NCBI GenBank assembly: GCA_010014835.2
Contig: JAAAKB020000008.1
Coordinates: 3,016,899-3,064,409, forward strand
Direction: 5' to 3'
Length of the DNA stretch: 47,511 bases
Origin: Apostichopus leukothele
Taxonomy: Eukaryota; Echinodermata; Holothuroidea; Aspidochirotida; Stichopodidae
Within the stretch, counting starts at the first letter, position 1. Each line of letters opens with the position of its first letter. This document shows positions 1-11,609 of the stretch, piece after piece. The notes beneath the pieces are model-generated. The model was not told the DNA's origin, ran no database searches, and saw only the letters and a list, made by a program, of their open reading frames with translations. The translations under genes were made by a program, and so were the position numbers.

Positions 1-3000
1 ATAAAATAAAAAAAAAAAAAAAAAAACAAAACACACACAAAGCAAAGGAAGGAAAAAAAATTTGTGGGGGGGGGGGGGGGGGGGGGGGGAATGTAGAGGT
101 CTTCTCGGTTTAATCAGGGTATTCGCAATCTGTTTAAGCAGTTTTTAGGCAAGAAAGAGAATTTCTTGCAGACTTATTTGGGTTATATATGATGGTGGAA
201 GTATTCACCCAAGATAATTTTTAACACTTCATTGAAAACACAAAATACTTGGGTCTCCCATGATTTGCTGAAAAAGGTTCCCATAGCATATTAATGACTT
301 TCTAGAGGATTCCTCACATCCGAACTACAACTTAACATTTGCGATGAGAGAAGAGAAAAAAGTGAAACGTGTTCGCAGCCTAGAAAAAAATTGGAACATT
401 TTATCCCAAAAATGAATTTGTAATTCTTGACAATTTAAGTTTTAATTGGTAAAGTGTGTTGATAAGAGTGAGTAACTATCCAGCTTGTTTTAATTATTAT
501 TTTTAAGTAAAGCCAGAATGTACAAGGGAAAGTCATCATTTTTTATCAGTTGAATCATGTTGCCCACAAAGCTGAAAACTTGTGTCCAAACTTTAAGGAG
601 CTGTTTTAATGGGAAGGACTTGACAGATATCTTCAGATTTTACTTAACATCTGAGAAAATGATGTCTGAAGGTTTTCAAGGCTACTTTACCCTTCATCTG
701 TCTAGATTTCTTAAATAACTTAGAAGCTCTCATATATACAATTCACTTTTCTTTTTTTTTTGTCCTTTCAAATCCAGCGGTAAAACTTACATCCATATCA
801 ACATCTGCGCAAAGTAAGATTACACACCGGGATCAAAAACATTTTCAGGGTATTATGGAGAGTAACCGAAGACAATATTTTTATGAATGTTTCTGAGCTT
901 TAAATAAATATTAGGAAGGTCTGAAGGACACATCTACAACACCTGCTCACATTATCACATCTGCTACTAGCATATGGTCTATGTGGCACAGTTGTCAAGG
1001 TTGCCTATGATTGATATAGCATCTTCAGATTATATTCATTTAAACAAGGAATCATTGCAATGTAAGGACTACAAGTGTAAGAAGTATCAAAGCAAGGGAT
1101 ATAATCTCTGGGCTTCAAAGAAGCAATGAGTTCATCATGTCCTCATGCTATTACAATATTACTCAAGTGTTTCAAATGACAAGATGGAAGTGTCTGGAAA
1201 ATAAAGTATTTCACTTCAATTTTACCAAACTTGCACCAGAAAAGGTTGAAACTTACGGATAAGCTTGGTAGGAATGCAAGTTAATAAATACAACATTTTA
1301 AATTGTGTAAGATATGTTATTGCTTTAATGCCTTGAAACATGTATAAATAAATCTCTACATTAGGGAGAAGCCAAATTGGTTGTAACCAGCACAGTGATA
1401 TTGATTTAAATCCCATTATGTGCCAGTATTACGTAAATGGTGGCTTGGTCACACAATTAATCACAACCGAAATGCTAAATGGAGCTTTGAAGTAGCTGGA
1501 TGCATTGTTGTTCTTTTCAGGACATAAACATCTTACCATTACCACCAAACTTACTCCAATGTAAGCTACGTGCTTCACTTTCTTCGTAAACATCATTTAA
1601 TACAATACTTTTTCACTCATTGTGTGAGAGAGCTAAATGTCAAATTTGTGTTTCGAATGTTGTATATTTGCATCAACTCTGATGCAGCCATGTAAATGTT
1701 GACACAGAATTGACAAATCAGTCTTGGCATGTGACCTTATGTAGTTGCAAACATTTGGTTACTTCCTAACCATCCAGCTCTGGTGTCCAATGGAGTTGAT
1801 GAAATAAACACCAAAGCTTTTATGGCAGTCTTATCACTCTTGGTACAGATTCGATGGATTATTAGAGTAATAAATTACTCTATTCAGGACAGATCCATCT
1901 TTCCTCATAAAAGATCAGAAGTGGTAGAACCAGAGTCAGAGAAAATTTAAGCAAAATGATGCAACATCAAACCACTCAGAGTACCTCTCTTATTTTTAAT
2001 GTTCTTTTGGATTGACATATGTCCCTTTTGGTTAACTGATATGTTTTCTTCTAAAGTTATGAAGAACAGTGAAAAGTTGCAGTAAGCAGTTGCTCTTTAT
2101 AGCAGTCAAACAGTAAAATTAAACATTGCAACGGTTTAACTGAGGCTGAGAACAGATAGGTACAGCTTGGCCTGGTAGTGATGCATAGTCTTACAAACAG
2201 GTTCCAATTAATCCATTTAACTTGACTCTCTCCATAAAACTACTTTTGGGAATCTTAACTTGCATCAAAAGATGAATGGACTAGTCTATGGCCAGCCTTT
2301 TTTTCTTGGGAATTAAATAGGAAAAAAAACCTGTGCGAAATAATTTTTCATTTTGACAGCAATAGACCATGCATCTAAATATAAACTTGAAATATTTCAC
2401 AACGGTTCACATTTCTCAGCTCCACGAACAGTTGTTAACTTTCACACTGCGAAGAGTTCTCGTTCGTAGCAGACGGATTTAATTTCAAAAATAGACGCTT
2501 CGCAGCAGACGTTTACCATCCAAAGATGACACTACCTACACCCCCCCCCCCCCGCCATCCCCCCAGTCAAATGTTGCCATGCATACGAGCAACATTTGGG
2601 CGATAATTTCATAAATGGTGTCCCATCTATCCTTCATGTCAAAGTAAATAAGTGACAAGTCACTCTTCAAACTGATGATCAAACTGACGGAGACATTCGT
2701 CTGCGCTTGAGTACGGTAAACTACAGCCTGAATGGCCTATGAATTGATTACCTCTGGGAGATGATTGTAAGTACACTTCTAGATGGCTGGGGACCAGTTC
2801 TTAGCCCAATTTCAGACCCTGTATATTTAACTTATTTGTTCATAGCCTCAAATATACTGACCTATGTAGAAAATACCTGCTAGCAATATTACCTGCAAAT
2901 GAAGATACTTGACTAACAACTGAAAATGTAAATTTTTCTCTAACAGAGAATGCAGAGACGGCATCCTCGTTGACAAAACTTCAGCGTGTGTTAGGCACAC

Positions 3001-3900
3001 ATCATTTTATACTTTGTCAATAATCTTTCAAAGTGCAAATATTCAAGATCACTCTATGAAAGATCCAATATAGGATTATTGAGATGCTGGAATTCCCTCC
3101 CTATCAAGCAAGTTTAATACAGGTAACGTTAAGGTTTCGCAAAAAGTCAAAATCTAAGACGCACAAATAAATCTTTCAAAGCACCATTTGTGTTGTCAAA
3201 GTAGTAAAAGGGAAAACACAATGTAAACTTTGTAAAGTATATACATTAATGTACCTCAAATTTTTATTTGTCAAATTATTTTTAGAAATAAAATTGACTT
3301 GCAATCTTCCATTTCTCAGTGCAGTCTTTATAGGTAGGGTTATGTATTGATAACAATGCTATTTATCTGCTATTCTGTCTTCAAACAGCACTTTCTTTAA
3401 ATATGTATACATTTGTAAGTTATAAACACATGCAGAAAAGTGTTGGCACAATCTTTCTGAAAGTGATTCATATAACATACAAAGGATGTGTATTGAGGCC
3501 TAGCTTTCAAAGGCAAGGGAGGAGGTGCCTCCTTGATGCCACACCCCCCCCCCTTAAACCTATAAGCGATTACAGTTTTTATCAATTCACCATATGCCTA
3601 TACCAAAAGTTTGGCTCCATATATGTCCATATGATGTCACTCAGTTTCGCATGAGTATTAAAGAGCCTTGGTATTTAATAAATGAAGAAAGTGTTGTATG
3701 GTACTTTCTTCTCACAGAAAAATTCATGTCCATCACATTTATCTCTTTCAGTCAAAAACTTGTCAAAGATGATTAAACCAACCATGCCACAAATTAACGG
3801 ACCAGTCTGACGTCTTTAGGAATTGTTCGCATGTTGCTTCAGAAAAAGAAAACGACCAACATTTACACTATGTTGATGAAAGTTTTTATTATGTACACAC
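1..3900. other. Non-coding left flank, presumed intron of the PLC-beta4-like gene
   Basis: No exon could be supported here. The sequence lies downstream, on the minus strand, of the exon at 3901-4042, so it is expected to be intron; the next EF-hand exon was looked for by its conserved residues and was not recognised. It holds a poly(A) run at 8-26, a 24-G run at 66-89 and C runs at 2541-2553 and 3544-3553. Short open frames on both strands show no family resemblance. Confidence 0.6.
66..89. repeat. Poly-G homopolymer, 24 bases
   Basis: An uninterrupted run of 24 G, preceded by TTTGT and close to a poly(A) run at 8-26. It is the longest G or C homopolymer in the window and is strikingly unlike the AT-rich surroundings. 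It can form a G-quadruplex in principle. Its exact length may be affected by sequencing error. Confidence 0.95.
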
Positions 3901-4042
3901 CTTGCCTGAGGGTAATTTGAGCTGCTCCAATGCGTTGATGATAACCGACTGCTTAGACGCTTTACCAGCAGCAAACGTTCGTAGCAAGTTGCGGACAGGA
4001 ATTTTGCTGCTACTGTTTACTTGGAAGCAAATCTTCATCCAA
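3901..4042 (-). CDS. PLCB4-like: PLC-beta4-like exon: start of the EF-hand region
   Basis: This 142-bp minus-strand exon supplies one base to a split His codon and then 47 codons. It begins [17 protein letters not shown], continues with RTFAAGK and ends LKLPSGK. The pattern H-W-M-K, G/S-K-I-P-V-R, R-T-F-A-x-G-K, L-P-S-G-K is that of PLC-beta4 and fly norpA just after the PH domain, where the EF-hand module begins. The acceptor is CCAG at 4045-4043 and the donor GTGTGT starts at 3900. The incoming phase, CA from the previous exon plus T here giving His, matches the 6502-6581 exon exactly. The EF-hand lobe is structural in PLC enzymes. The gene should continue leftward, out of the window or into unrecognised exons. 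Confidence 0.9.
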
Positions 4043-6501
4043 CTGGAAAGAAAATTCAGGCAGAGTTGACCTTGAAAGACTCCATCATGCTCTTTATAAA
4101 GCTTTGCAAGCAAATGTAAACTGATGGATAGAATATGACAAACTGCACTAGCATCGGGAGTTAACATATTGCAAAATTTTCCTCATTCTTTTCCATCAAC
4201 ATTTTCACCATACACTCACAAACTGCAGTTTTAGGTAGGCTGTGTTCAATACTTGAGAATGAGATGGAAAAAAGTATTTAAAAATATTCTGTGACCATGT
4301 ATACACAGAGCACCTGTGTTATTAATATAGTGGTCTTAAAGTATGTGTTTATTAGTTATATCAGTAACCATTGGTGTCCAACATAGGGTAAGATACCACA
4401 AATATTGGGGTGTTTGGTCTATAGAGTATGGAAACATTAAGGTGCCATCAAAATGTTAAGATCTTTGCTTTATTATTGCTGCAATTCATAATTTTCTTCC
4501 AAAATGTTGAAAAAATGATGACATTCTGAAGCGAACATAATTAATCGTTTTGTAGCAATATGTTAATTTTACAAGATTTATGAAATGATCAATTAATCAG
4601 TTTGCTGCAGACTTTTCAAATGATATCATTCTGATGCAAGTGTTATCAATAGTTTTGTTTTACTAAATATTCAATTTATCATTTTGTTGCAACATGTTGC
4701 AGTGACAAGATCAATTAAGCAACCATTTTATCATTTTGCTACAAATCTTTGACACGATATTTTTTCTGAGTGAAACTCATCAGATTGTTGAAAAATGTTG
4801 AATTGGTGAAATATATTAAGTGATCAATTAACTATTTTCCTGTGAGTTTGTTAAATTGATGATATTTGATAAATAATCATTTTATTTTGCAGCATCTTTG
4901 CAGCAAAATGTTGAAATCCTTATGTAATTTGTATATTTGTTGCAAATTGCTGACACATTATCCGAAAGATGAATCATTGTTGAAAATTGTTCCTATTTTT
5001 ATAGATAGATCTTAACAATTTGACTATACCTTAACGTTGCCATTGTAGAGTATGCACAATACTAAAACCAACAGAAAGTATACCAGTATAAGTGGTAATA
5101 GTATCAAAGTTTTGATAACATTTCCACATGTGGATATTGAAGGCCACAAATGTTCTATATGTCTGATGCAACGTAACCGAAACAATTTTGTTCTTTTAAT
5201 ATCCTAAATAATTTTGATAGTCTACATCGGTGATGCGAAACATATGACAAACAGCACAAGGGAATTACTCTCTTGAGGGGAGGATTTCAGTTGGTTTGAA
5301 TAGAGAATAGAGCTAACATAGGCTTACATCCCATTTAACATGCCGTTAATTTGACTTTTACCTTGCTAAGAAATTATCTTCCATTACATTTATTTTCTAG
5401 ATACATCACAGTAAATAGCTGTCACAGAACCTAATCAATCGGCAAAATGATTGGTCAGACAAAAAGAAGAAGCAAGCTATATTCATCACTATCCAAAATC
5501 TGCTTCCTTTGGAGCATTGGATGTATTGTAACTGTTGTTATCATGTCAGTTGCATACTGTGCAGTTTATAAACTACTTGAATTGTTGCAGTAGAGACCTT
5601 TTCCACCTTTACATGATATTAAAGATACATCTCACTGATAACACTGAACAAGTTTTCAATAAGAATTCTTTTCATAAAATCTCCCATGTTTAGTTTCATG
5701 ATGAATCCTACATTAATGTTGTGGGTATAGCATAGTCTTCAGAAGATTCCACTGAAAATTTGTTGAATCTGTCTAAATCAATAGCCAATGATTTCTGACT
5801 GGTTATAGGTCTCTTTGTATTACTCCATATATGAAATCAAATAATGACAATGAATGAATCGTTATAAGCTGCAGGCAAGTTAAGACCCAGAACCCATATA
5901 CTGGTTCCATTCAGGTACTTACTCCAATCACTCCTAGGGGTTATACACTCTTATAATAAGACCTGACAAGTTGAACACAGTTGTTCGTTTCTGTGCCAAA
6001 ACTTTTAAACGTGACAATTTGCCGGTTAAAGCTAAAAAACCATGCTACCAGGCCTGCAAGCAGAGCTGTAGCAAAGATTGGAAGCTGTTCCAAATCAAAT
6101 TGCTTCTTTAATTCGATTAGAACTTAACTGCAGGTTGATCAACCCAAAACTCAACAACAGTATACATCGTCCCAAGTAGTGTAGGAATAGTAATGGTTGA
6201 GCTTTCAAAATGTCCAAAAATCAAGAGAGTTACTTAAGGTTGCCATTTTCAAGTAAAATGTTGGAACTTATTCTCTGTCTTAATTGTAGAAAAAGGAAAA
6301 GGAAGAGAAAAAGGGGGGAAAAAAACACCTGCTCTGTTGCTGTAGGTATTTTGTGGGACAAAGTTAGCATCGGTGTATTAAATTAAAGCGGAAACAAAAT
6401 GCCCTGTAAACCATCCTCAAAACCAGAAGCGATATTCTAAATTTAAATATCAATGTTTTTCAACCAAAAATTTAGATTTAAGAATGACTGTTATCACTTA
6501 C
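4043..6501 (-). other. Intron of the PLC-beta4-like gene
   Basis: This 2,459-bp intron lies between two phase-compatible exons. Apart from the degenerate repeat at 4490-4990, no coding or RNA feature was seen. It contains ordinary AT-rich sequence and a purine run near 6293-6322. Confidence 0.85.
4490..4990. repeat. Degenerate tandem repeat with GATCAATTAA motif
   Basis: GATCAATTAA recurs at 4587, 4709 and 4822, spaced 122 and 113 bp. Between these lie repeated CATTTTGTTGCA-like and AATGTTGAA-like words. The copies have diverged strongly, so the period (about 60 or about 120 bp) is uncertain. It may instead be plain AT-rich low complexity. Confidence 0.4.
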
Positions 6502-6581
6502 TGTTTCATGAGACATGTCATAGGGCACACGTTGTTAGCCTTGACATTATGAGTTATCTTCAGCAAGCCTTCAAACCACGT
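6502..6581 (-). CDS. PLCB4-like: PLC-beta4-like exon: end of the PH domain
   Basis: This 80-bp exon encodes 26 codons plus the first two bases of a split His codon. The peptide starts TWFEGLLKITHNVKANN and goes on to CPMTCLMK. The W-x-E-G-L at the start and the A-N-N-V-x-P-M-T-C-L-x-K at the end are the C-terminal helix of the PH domain and its linker in PLC-beta4 and norpA. The acceptor is CCGCAG (ends 6582) and the donor is GTAAGT (6501 leftward). It starts in phase 0, as the 8130-8276 exon requires, and ends in phase 2, as the 3901-4042 exon requires. The PH domain of PLC-beta helps membrane association and Rac or G-beta-gamma regulation in some members. Confidence 0.92.
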
Positions 6582-8129
6582 CTGCGGAAATAGAAGAAAT
6601 GGTTTAATTGGAGATTACATCTAATCACTAAGATACATCTATAATCTCTCTTCAGAATAACAGGCAGAGAGGTTTCTGACGTCAATTATCATAATAACAT
6701 ATAGTTCTTACGTAAATCGGGCTGCATTATTATACTGTGTTAAGAAGCCAAACAACATTAGGGAGGTGAAGGGATGGAGGGTGGGGAAGGGGATGGAGGG
6801 AGAGGAGGGGGGAGAAGGATTGTAGGTCGGCAGGTGGATACATCATCATTATCAGCATTCTCCACACAGCAGATAGGAGTGCCCAAATTTTAACACCAAT
6901 CCTCCTCATTCTCCTTCTTCCCCTCCCACGCCCCCATCCCCACCAGCAGGATCTTCTTCAGCCTCTGAAGAAGATCCTGCTAGGATCGGAACGTCAGGCC
7001 CTCTTACTTTTACACATTTTCTTACACAAGCTGTTTAGTGGATAAGCAGTTTGCTAACAGTTTTGTTTTATTTTTATGCAAAAAGGTATGAGAGGATCAT
7101 AGAAAATTTGATCAAAGGATAGGTCTTCGGCTTATTGGAAAAAAACATTTTACTTAAGAAATTTAAAATGAAAGGAATTAAGACTTTATTCCTCAATGGC
7201 ATATTAATGTGATGTATTTATAACAATGCAAAGTCAATTAATGTTGTAATAACCCTACTGTATCAAATAGATCCTTATTTTAGATGAGTAAAGCAAAAAC
7301 TAAGTATGCACAATTTCAATGCTATCTGTGTGTTCCACATTGAACTAGCTATATTCACTGGCAGCAATAATTACAATTACGGATCAGTAAATGCAGCATT
7401 ACAAATATTAAATGCTTTAAGTGAAACTGTTACACAGGAATGGTGCTATGTGAGTGATCTAATACTGTAGCTTGTATGAGCTTGTGTAGAGTTATGCCTT
7501 TGGCAAAGCTACTGAATATTCATATATCTGGATAATTTGCACTCTAAAAAAATGATTGCTTACAACCACTCGGCTGATTCTCACTAGCAAGTTCTTTACC
7601 ACATGATCTGATAACCAAAATTAATGTGATGCTGTATCTGTGACAAAGTAAAATTTTATGATTTAAATTTGTCATTCCTGGTGAAATTTTGATGTCCTTA
7701 AGTAACACGTTGTTTTCAGGAACCTAATATTTCTGGGGTCAAGTATATGATACTGTAAGACTGTAGCAATGCTACACAAAATGCAATTCTAAAAGGGTAC
7801 ATCATTGCACATCCGTAGGAGAACTGTCAAATCTGCTCGATATCAATGTCAGATATTGTTTTGCCTGGAATGCAACTTGACTAAATACATTAGGGCACCG
7901 ATTTAAAGCTCAAAAGTCATAACCAACACCGGCTCCAAAAGTCTCCGAAAGTAAACGGCTGTAGAGATCCCCTTTGTATGCTACATTATGAGAAAAATTC
8001 CACATACAATTGAAAAAAAAAAACTTTTGGCAGAATATGGAGAAATGATATGTCATACAAGTCATCCAGAAGATGTAGAAGAATGTATTGAGATTAAACT
8101 TTGCTGGTCATAATTTTGAGGAGCCTCAC
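6582..8129 (-). other. Intron of the PLC-beta4-like gene
   Basis: This 1,548-bp intron contains a G/A-rich stretch (about 6763-6827), a C/T-rich stretch (about 6895-6945), and the hairpin and probable Penelope-derived segment at 6946-7085. Nothing else was recognised. Confidence 0.85.
6946..7085 (+). mobile_element. Probable Penelope-like element fragment with degenerate hammerhead core
   Basis: A perfect 15-bp inverted repeat (6946-6960 against 6966-6980, 5-nt spacer) overlaps a hammerhead-like array. The array has stem I GCCT at 6961-6964 pairing with AGGC at 6996-6999, and core CTGAAGA at 6965-6971 (fits CUGANGA). Stem II is GATCCT/AGGATC at 6973-6978 and 6982-6987 with loop GCT. GGAA at 6988-6991 stands in place of GAAA, followed by CGTC with cleavage expected after C6995. 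The ACGT at 6991-6994 is the tiny self-complementary stem III typical of the type I hammerheads described in Penelope-like elements. The G in the GAAA core should abolish activity. The following ~90 bases resemble the tails that accompany such motifs, by memory only. Element limits are uncertain. Confidence 0.5.
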
Positions 8130-8276
8130 CTCAGCTACTTCGGGTGAAGTTGCCACCATGTGCATATAATTGATGTTAACATAATCCGAGCCACTGCAAA
8201 CTGTTACAGTCCTCTCCTCTAGATTTCCTCTGCCGTATGGATCCAATGTCGATGGATTTGGTCTAAATTGGTAATC
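8130..8276 (-). CDS. PLCB4-like: PLC-beta4-like exon: PH-domain core
   Basis: This 147-bp exon is exactly 49 codons, phase 0 at both ends. It starts DYQFRPNPSTLDPYGRGN and continues L-E-E-R-T-V-T-V-C-S-G-S-D-Y-V-N-I, then N-Y-M-H-M-V-A and P-E-V-A-E. The V-C-S-G-x-D-x-V-N-I signature followed by M-V-A-x-x-P-E-V marks the last strands of the PLC-beta PH domain in the beta4/norpA class. The acceptor is CATAG (ends 8277) and the donor is GTGAGG (8129 leftward). The first ~20 residues are poorly conserved. The exon before it, which should hold the PH strands between the first coding exon and this one, was not found. Confidence 0.9.
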
Positions 8277-10737
8277 CTATGAGCAAAAGCAAAGACATAT
8301 GAAAAGAAAACCATGTTATCTCCAACAATCATTTGAAATATTCCACTTCAAATCCTTTTCATTAACCTATGCATGGTCACAAATTGATCCCACCAATCAC
8401 TTGAACTAAAAAAAACATCCGGGAACTAACACTGATTTTCATCCATCACAATTTTAGTTTTGCTTGTGTCATTTTAATTAGTACTGTGTGATATGCTAAT
8501 ATTCATATTTGTTAATCATGTTGTAATAAAGCTGTATCTTTGCTTCATAAATTATTAAGGCAACCCTTTTCATCAAAAGTCCATAGCTTCAAGTTTTTTT
8601 GTTGTTGTGTGGATATAATGAATTATGTAGCGACCAATTCCACCTATACCTACAAAAAAAAAATCCACATACTCATATTTCATTGTGGAAAATGACAACA
8701 TTTCATGATGATGATTTGTCAAAGAAAGGCATTCTATTGATTGGTTTGGAGATACCAAATCAACTTGCAGAACCCTGGATTGCGGGTTAAGGAGAGGCCA
8801 AATGGGATTATTTGTCTCTTAACTCCAGTAGAAGAAATAGTCAGAAGCAAATGTACCCTTCAAGATTGTCTGGGGATTCCAAAATACTCTCAGAGGGGTC
8901 AAGTTTCCCTCAGAAATAAATAAATCATTGATTTCATAGGCTTAACGACAATGGCAATGGCATGCAATTAACAAATGTAAGAAAAACAGCAGAAGAAGAG
9001 AAACAGTAGAAGGATGAATCTATGCCAGTGTATGAATTTAGGTCTATTGATTAAAAGATACTACTGTAGTAGCGTACTGAAATCTACAGAGCCAAGACTC
9101 TATATATGAAAGATTACTAGCATCACTGCTTGCTGTGTGAAAGAAGGCAGATAAATGACTCATAGAATTGGTGAAACAGGTGCATTAGCATCGCATGGGA
9201 GGAAAGTATACTTTGGCACATTCATTAATGATCTGCACATGATTGCACATCTAATTATAAACCAATTTAAATTACATAATGTATGGAAATATATGTCTTC
9301 AATTGTTTGCAATTTCTATCTTTCACAAGTATAGAAATGGTTAATAAATAAAATCGAATGAGTGATTAATTATAACATGGGTGAAAGTTTGTGAAATTAA
9401 TTTTATTTTTTGAAAAAAACACCCCAAAAAACCTGTAGTCCATTGATATTGAGTAACATCTGATCTCCAAAACTGATCTATTGGAGAGAATCAAGGTCTC
9501 TCTGCTCAGTGTACTTTACATAATCTTTAACTTTCTCACTTTTCATTTAAGCTTTCCTTAATTACCTCCAAGAATGTTTTTCGAAGATGAAAATGCATTT
9601 TCATATACACAAATAAATTAAATATCGTTATTAACGATTTATGCAAACGTTCTAACACACTCGAATAGAAAAACATTGTGGAGACACCATACACCTTTAA
9701 GTAAAGGAAGGACCGTTTAAGCGAGCAATAAAAATATGTTACCTTTGACAAACTTTTATCAAATATATATATCTGATAGATGCTGGAACAGTGTAAGCAA
9801 GAAGAGGATATATATCATGTAATACAAGATAGGAGCCAATGATAGGAAGATAAGATCAGCAGAATGAATGACAGATGCCCATTACTGTCAAGACTCAGAA
9901 ATCACTTACTGCATTTGACTAGTTAATCAGCCTACACACAGCTCTTCAATGTATTATATACAGTTCTTCGCAATGCAAATGGCAATACACACACGATCTT
10001 ACCATCTGCCATTGAGTGAGAATGAGACGGTATTAACATACGCTATCATCATACCAATGGCTCAACCATGTGTGCAAATAGCAGAATGTATTTTATATCA
10101 GGGGTGGGAGGGAAAAGGGGAGAGTGCAAAAGAAATGGAAAGATATGCAATAATGAACTTGTTGAATAAGGAAAGATTGATGCAAGAAACCAGGGCTAAT
10201 GAGAATTAATTGATGACCTCATAAGTATAGATAGGATGAAGATTATGATTAAAGTATTTATTATAATGTCCTACTTATCTCTGCACTGTACAGTGGTGAT
10301 AATTCTCACATCCAAAGTAAGCCAGTACAATTATGTAACATCATCACCGTTTATGAATTTAGTCTCCAGGTCAACAAGAAACAGAGTTATAGAAGGATTT
10401 GTATCTGGCACAGTACTGACCAAAGGGATATTGAATGATGAAAAACCTTACTTAGAGACCTGAACTTGATAATTGTTGCCAAAGCAAGAATCATGATATG
10501 ATAATGTCGTAGAAAACAGGAAAATATTCTGTTTTCCAGTGACAGAATTTTCTAACCACATTTATGAAAGGTTCTGTTGAGACATAATGGATAATTTTTG
10601 TTTGACTAATATAAATCAAAACTTGGTTTACTTCATAACACTCCTCTCTATAAGAACCTTGAAGTAAATGTTAAGACAGTGCTATTATTGCAAGCAATAA
10701 AAAAAAGTTCTATGGCAATTAGACAATAGGAATGAAA

Positions 10738-11609
10738 GCCCTGGATCGTACATTTTGGAAATTGTCCCCAAGAATGCAGTATGTTAACATAAGCCTGGAT
10801 CGTACGTCATGGAAATTGTCCCCAAGAATGCAGTATGTTATCATAAGCCTGGATCGTATGTTATGAAAAATGTCCCCAAGAATGCAGTATGTTAACATAA
10901 GCCTGGATCGTACATCATGGAAATTGTCCCCAAGAATCCAGTATGTTAACATATGCCAGGATCATACGTTATGGAAATTGTCCCCAAGAATGCAATATGT
11001 TAACAAAAGCCTGGATTGTACATTATGGAAATTGTCCCCAAGAATGCAATATGTTAACATAAGCCTGGATCGTAAATTATGGTAATTGTCCCCAAGAATG
11101 CAGTATGTTAACATAAGCCTGGATCGTACATCATGGAAATTGTCCCCAAGAATGCAGTATGTTATCATATGCCTGGATTGTACATCATTGAAATTCTCCC
11201 CAAGAATGCAGTATGTTAACATATGCCAGGATCTTTACTTCATGGACATTGGCGCCTAAGAATGCAGTATGTTAACATAAGCCTGGATTGTACATTATGG
11301 AAATTGTCCCCAAGAATGCAGTATGTTAACATATGCCTGGATTGTACGTCATGGAAATTGTCCCCAAGAATGCAGTATGTTAACATATGCCAGGATCTTA
11401 CTTCATGGACATTGGCGCCTAAAAATGCAGTATGTTAACATAAGCCTGGATTGTACGTCATGGAAATTGTCCCCAAGAATGCAGTATGTTAACATAAGCC
11501 AGGATCGTACATCATGGAAATTGTCCCCAAGAATGCAGTATGTTAACATATGCCTGGATTGTATGTTATGGAAATTGTCCCCAAGAATGCAGTATGTTAA
11601 CATTGGCTT
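10738..11609. repeat. 54-bp minisatellite, 16 copies
   Basis: The motif AGAATGCAGTATGTTAAC, with small changes, starts at 10771, 10825, 10879, 10933, 10987, 11041, 11095, 11149, 11203, 11259, 11313, 11367, 11422, 11476, 11530 and 11584. Spacing is 54 bp, except one 56-bp and one 55-bp unit. Both longer units carry the same variant block (TTACTTCATGGACATTGGCG) instead of the usual GGAAATTGTCCCC block, three copies apart, which indicates segmental duplication inside the array. Because 54 is a multiple of three and the unit has several stop-free frames, long open frames appear on both strands. They are artefacts of periodicity. Confidence 0.97.

Noticed and set aside
2755-2835. Open stretch before a GTAATC donor on the minus strand, tested as the next EF-hand exon
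   Set aside because: It shows none of the conserved residues of the PLC-beta EF-hand region.
8741-8923. Minus-strand words resembling a PH-domain strand (YFFYW) opposite 8820-8860
   Set aside because: The frame reaches a stop two codons later and no donor or acceptor fits, so it cannot be the missing exon.
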